This document shows, piece by piece, positions 60,183-64,000 of a DNA stretch of 64,000 nt. The DNA comes from Latrodectus hesperus (taxonomy: Eukaryota > Arthropoda > Arachnida > Araneae > Theridiidae): positions 27,005,004 through 27,069,003 of the forward strand of contig CM075860.1 of NCBI GenBank assembly GCA_037975125.1. Direction: 5' to 3'. The stretch's first letter is position 1. Every line of letters begins with the position of its first letter. The notes beneath the pieces are model-generated. The model did no database searches and had not been told where the DNA came from. It worked only from the letters and a program-made list of their open reading frames with translations. A program made the translations under genes and the position numbers.

Positions 60183-62057
60183 TTAATGAGATGGATGAAT
60201 TTGCTTTTGTCGAACAAGCGAATCGAGATCGGGTTCAATAGACGAAGTTACAATTCTTAATGCATTTTCAAGATGTTTGTCGGTAATCTTTGTTCTATTT
60301 TTGTTTTTTGTATGCTTCATTCTTGAAAATAATTGTTCACAAATGTATGCAATACCAAAAGCTGAAGACATTAATAAAGCATGATTGTGAAAACTAGGAT
60401 ATTTATCGCGAGATAGGTAATCTTTATAAAACTCCAGTAAAGAAACATTTCCAAATTTTTCTTTCAGTTGAATGTCACTTTGCAGTTCAATGCATTCCAT
60501 TTGAAGATTTGAAGGTAATTTATTTATTTCTAGAGAAAACGGAATAGAAAATATGTTGAAATACTCTTCAGTTTTTCGAAAATTTTGAAATCTACTTTCA
60601 AACTTTTGAATTAAATCAAAAATTAATGCAGCATATTTTGTGCAACTCACAGGTTTATGGGCAGCCAAAGTACTGAAATGCGTCAAATCTTTCACTTTTA
60701 TTCGATTGTGCCAAAATTTCAACTTTCAAACGCTGTTATTGCTTGGAACATATTATTAATAATTTGATTTTTTTCCTTGAAGTCTCAAATATAAATCATT
60801 CAAATGCTCCGTTAAGTCTCCTAAAAAAGCTGAATATGAAACCCTATCTTCGCCTTCAAATTCAGTCACAGGTTTCCCTTTTGATTCCATAAATATTTTT
60901 ATTTCAGTTCTTAAATCGTAAAATTTTTTGAGCATTTTTTCCTTACTGAGCCATCTTACTTCTGTATAATAAATAACATCTGCAAATTCAGTGCCCATTA
61001 CCTTGAGAAACCCTTGAAATTGTCTATGATTAAGTCTTTGCTCTTAAAAGTTAATGGTTTTTATAACAACGCTTAACACACTTTCCATTTTTAAAAATTT
61101 TCCACACAAATTGCCCTGATTTACAATACAATGATATGTCACCAAGATCGTATTGCCGGCAGCGACGACATCATTATTAATCATTTTAACGAGTTTCCCA
61201 TTTTTACCTACCATGGCAGGCTTCTCCATCGGTTATGATAGCTGATAAATTTTTCAAGGATAAGGAAAACCTTTCCATCGTCGTTTTTAATGCATGGAAT
61301 AAATTTACAGACTTGGTTGTGTCTTTTAACGATACCAAAGCAGCCATTTCTTCCGTGATATTATAATGTTCATCGATTCCTCTTATAAAAATTGCCAGCT
61401 GTGCCGTATCAGAAGCGTCAGTGCTTTCGTCCATGGCAAACGAATAAAATTTAAAATTAGTACAATTGCTTTATAAAGACTTTTCAACTGTATTCCCCAA
61501 CTCTTCAATTCCTGTGGCTATAGTTTGGTGTAATAAACTCATTTTAGAAAAATCCAACTTTTTTTCAGGGCAAATTATGTTTGCTACGCTTTTTATGCAT
61601 TCATTTATAAATTCGCCATCAATAAAAGGTCTTTATTTTTTCGCTATTAAATTTGCTACGACATAACTTGCTTTTACAATGTCATTATTTGGAGTAGTTG
61701 TCTTTTTAAAAAAATTTGTTCAGACGATAGCCCTTTTTTTAGTTCTGTGATTTTATCTTTACGGCAAACGCCGAGATATACATCATATTTTGTGGCATGC
61801 TTTTGACTATAATGTCGTTTCAAATTGAAGTCTGTTAAAACTGGCACAACGTCCCTACATATTAAGCAAAGGGCTTTATAATTCTCCTCAATAAAAAAGT
61901 ATTTCTCTGTCCAGTTTTTATTAAAATCTCTTTTTTCATCTTCAATTTTTCTTTTTTTAGGTTCTGATTGTTTTTTTAAAATGATATGGAGGCCATCTAA
62001 AAAATTATATATTTTAATTTTATAAGCAAATATCCATAATGAATATGATTTATTCAT
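60183..62057 (-). pseudogene. hAT transposase (GTF2IRD2/ZBED5-like), nearly complete with frameshifts
   Basis: Starting at 62057: an N-terminal C2H2-type finger (CLICRDVVPVLTDFNLKRHY then SQKH, about 61870-61795), then FTDGEFINECIKSVANIICP-like residues (about 61620-61560), catalytic Asp 1 in MDESTDASDTAQLAIFIRGI (about 61434), ITDGE with the second Asp (about 61225), HCIVNQGNLCGKFLKM (about 61135), YYTEVRWLS and DLTEHLNDLYLRLQGK (about 60980-60765), and the C-terminal dimerisation domain YICEQLFSRMKHTKNKNRTK then ITDKHLENALRIV (about 60345-60250), ending at TGA or nearby after 60183. About five frame breaks separate these blocks; all three catalytic acids appear retained. Confidence 0.85.
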
Positions 62058-62088
62058 ATCTTTTTAAAGAATTTGATACAAAAATTAA

Positions 62089-62716
62089 GAAATCAAAATA
62101 CAATGCAATATATTGCATACAAATATTGAAATTCTTCAAAGAATATTAAATTTTTATGAGATTGTTTTACACGATATTTTAACAAAACAGTAAAAATAAA
62201 TTATAAATTTTGAAATTTCAAATGAATATGTAAATTTTATAAATCAAAGCTGAATATTGAAACTGGGACACAAGCACCTACCAGTACAGTAATGGAAGTA
62301 AGGCAGGTGGTGGATGGAAAAGTGGAACAAGGTGCCGGAACAGTCAGATTTGTGCGGTGAGATGGATAATACTCTCGTAGAGGAAATAAAATCTCTGTAC
62401 TCCACTACTAGCTAATTTGATGGCTGGTAACGCTGTCTTGAAAACTGATCGTGGACCGGTCAGGGATCCCTTTTATAGATTCGGAGAGCATGAAGAATTT
62501 TTGGAACACCCCCAGCTGTAGCAGACGCGCGATTGAGGCAAGTCGTGGCGTGACGTAGGAACTGGCACGTGACCATGCGCCAAGATGACGTGCAGAACGG
62601 GATTCAGCGAGAAGAGGGCCGGGTCGATTTGGCGAACGTTTGATGGCCCCTTTTTCTGTGAGGGCTCCCTTTGGCCAAAAATCAAAATACAATTAATTAT
62701 ACTGCATACAAATTTG
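62089..62716. mobile_element. GC-rich insertion flanked by 40-base direct repeats
   Basis: ATCAAAATACAAT...GCATACAAAT occurs at about 62092-62124 and again at about 62681-62712. Between them 62265-62675 is much less AT-rich than the surrounding hAT sequence and contains several CG dinucleotides and TGACGT words. Frames here look like by-products of composition. The source could be an LTR, promoter fragment or captured host DNA; I cannot tell. Confidence 0.45.
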
Positions 62717-63034
62717 ATTAATAACCACTATTCTGGCGGTTTTCTGAGGTAATGTTCTCTCTTTTCTTGGCAACAATATATATTTTTGAAACTCACTTCC
62801 ACAGACATTTTTGATACTATTTGCATGAAGGACTTATTGGGCGTGAATCCTCATAATAAAATTTTTAATTTCTTAAAACACATCGGTTTTTATTGTCATA
62901 TTTGATTCCTGTTTTTAACTTCTTACCTATCATATACACTTGTTGATTTATCTTTGTTATCTGTCTACCCTTTCTTCATTTATATTGTTATGCACGTACT
63001 GTGTTAAATATGAAATAGTTTAAAAAAAATAAAT

Positions 63035-63125
63035 AAATAAAATAAAATGTTTACACCTTGTGTTTGGCACAATTTGTCCCTTGAGGACGCAGTGCCATAA
63101 AGCCAAACAAACCAAACTACAAACA
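63035..63125. repeat. Retroposon 3' end(s)
   Basis: An A-rich run AAATAAATAAATAAAATAAA (about 63027-63047) is followed by GTTTGGCACAATTTGTCC..., GTGCCATAAAGCCAAACAAA and CCAAAC. The last part resembles a SINE or LINE 3' end with a short AAAC-type tail like that at about 41575. Confidence 0.4.
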
Positions 63126-63438
63126 CCTTCAAAATTATTTTCTATATGGTACTGCATGTGACTAAAAGTACTGGTGTATATGCTAGAAGCACAGTTTCTT
63201 AGTTTTTATCTATTCTTTCTGATAACTTATTGCTTGGACTTCTCTCAATGCGGGGCGGTAGAAAGTAACATCAATTCAAGATGACATTCTGACCCAGCTT
63301 TTTCTTTCATGTTCTCAAAAGGTATTTCCGGAAGGAAGGAAAGGGGAATAAGGTCCATTAACAGTCCTTTTCTAGTTTCGACCTCTGAAAACTTCAGGCA
63401 TTAAGAGTAATAGAACTGGCCACACAAGCTGTCTTTAA

Positions 63439-63808
63439 CCCTTTCAATACCAGAGCCCAAACACCCGTACATGCAAAATACCAAAAGCGCCCGGGAATGC
63501 CATGTTTATTTGCATGTTTGTTACCCACTGCTTGCCATTGTACGCTGTCAGGGGAAGGCGTGCCGAAAACCCATTGCTTTTTTTTTTTATCTCCTTCCGG
63601 ATCAATAGGGAGAATTTGAATAGTGATAAGAGTTGACCAGGGAAGAACAATGCAGTGCAACACTGCATTGTACGAACCCTGGGAAATTTTATTGCTTCTA
63701 ATCTTACACTGGGGTGGGGGTAGGAAATCTTTGGAAACGAATACTACATTTTCGAGCGTTTTGGTATTTTGAGTACCCCTAAGAATTCAAGCCTCGGTAT
63801 TCAAAGGG
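63439..63808. mobile_element. piggyBac-type MITE
   Basis: TTAA duplications at 63435-63438 and 63809-63812 flank CCCTTTCAATACCAGAGCC on the left and, on the complement, CCCTTTGAATACCGAGGCTT on the right. An internal stem-loop, CCAGGG..ACAATGCAGTG-caa-CACTGCATTGT..CCCTGG (about 63638-63682), recalls the subterminal hairpins of the two larger piggyBac elements in this window. No coding capacity. Confidence 0.88.
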
Positions 63809-64000
63809 TTAAAGAGTTAAATTTTTATTTCAAAATAAATGCCAGCAAATCGATTTTATATGAAAAATATTGCAATATTTATTTTTTTAATAAAATTGTG
63901 TAAATTTAAATATTTTCATAATTTGCGCTTGGGCCGCATTTTAAAGGCATTTGGGCCGCACTTTAGACAAGCATGATTTACACCAAATTATTCTCTATTG

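Larger units (their letters stand above)
59927..63975 (-). mobile_element. hAT transposon (GTF2IRD2/ZBED5-like), about 4.0 kb with nested insertions
   Basis: The left end CATGGGTGTCTAAACTATGA and the right end on the complement CATGCTTGTCTAAAGTGCGG are imperfect TIRs; both have subterminal GGGCCGCA words. Flanks GTTTACAC (59919-59926) and ATTTACAC (63976-63983) match 7 of 8; shifting by one base gives an exact TTTACACC pair. The transposase is on the minus strand in the left half. The right half holds a GC-rich insertion, a retroposon tail and a piggyBac MITE. Confidence 0.85.

Noticed and set aside
62408..62692. 94-codon minus-strand frame near 62.5 kb
   Set aside because: It lies in the GC-rich insertion, overlaps a second frame of similar length, and shows no recognisable domain.
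63049..63057. Third GTTTACACC inside the hAT, like its target duplication
   Set aside because: No terminus sits next to it, and short AT-rich words recur often here; treated as coincidence.
63394..63668. Two overlapping minus-strand frames of 74-89 codons near 63.5 kb
   Set aside because: They fall inside the 370-bp piggyBac MITE and reflect its higher GC content; no domain is visible.

Overview
The window looks like nuclear DNA of an arthropod, most likely a chelicerate and perhaps a spider. It is very AT-rich, carries long (TA)n microsatellites, and holds one conserved intron-containing gene among long non-coding stretches packed with decayed transposons. The spider assignment is inferred from the mix of repeats (mariner-like elements, GTF2IRD2/ZBED-type hAT elements, Helitron, Tigger, tRNA-type SINEs); no lineage-specific gene confirms it. 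I see no bacterial operons, CRISPR array or rRNA.

Host gene: the last three coding exons of the Sec61 alpha translocon gene lie on + at 329-520, 3251-3398 and 6141-6256, with splice sites in phase and polyadenylation signals after the stop. Its first intron carries a degraded piggyBac remnant. After about 6.5 kb no exon could be assigned to a host gene with confidence. Weak candidates are a possible promoter and first exon near 9555-9795, a signal-peptide-like reading frame at 47285-47049 (-), and a 41-nt potential exon at 53247-53207 (-).

Mobile elements, left to right: Tc1-like element (13399-14834); piggyBac 5' part with a hAT remnant against it (15982-17480); non-autonomous Helitron (17688-18742); two copies of one MITE (20306-20558, 21155-21398); Tigger/pogo (21765-24272); a DUF4817-type Tc1/mariner element set in (TA)n (25303-26876); LINE reverse-transcriptase fragment with a nested insertion (28880-29890); two pieces of mariner elements (29900-30302, 30392-31087); mariner remnants at about 35.1-35.65, 41.87-42.43 and 43.73-44.24 kb; SINE-like copies near 40.0 and 41.4 kb; an internally deleted hAT with exact 8-bp target duplication (49166-50125); overlapping mariner-like elements with a solo-LTR-like insertion (51316-53030); a decayed LINE split by another TIR element (56880-59860 and 58260-59127); and a 4-kb hAT (59927-63975) that hosts further insertions, including a 370-bp piggyBac MITE.

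Every transposase seen here has stops, frameshifts or large deletions, so any activity would need help from copies elsewhere. The observation I find most worth testing is that several unrelated elements (mariner-like, Helitron, LTR-like) carry close matches to the CTCF core motif, while the other DNA transposons in the window do not. I found nothing that supports an entirely new biological system.
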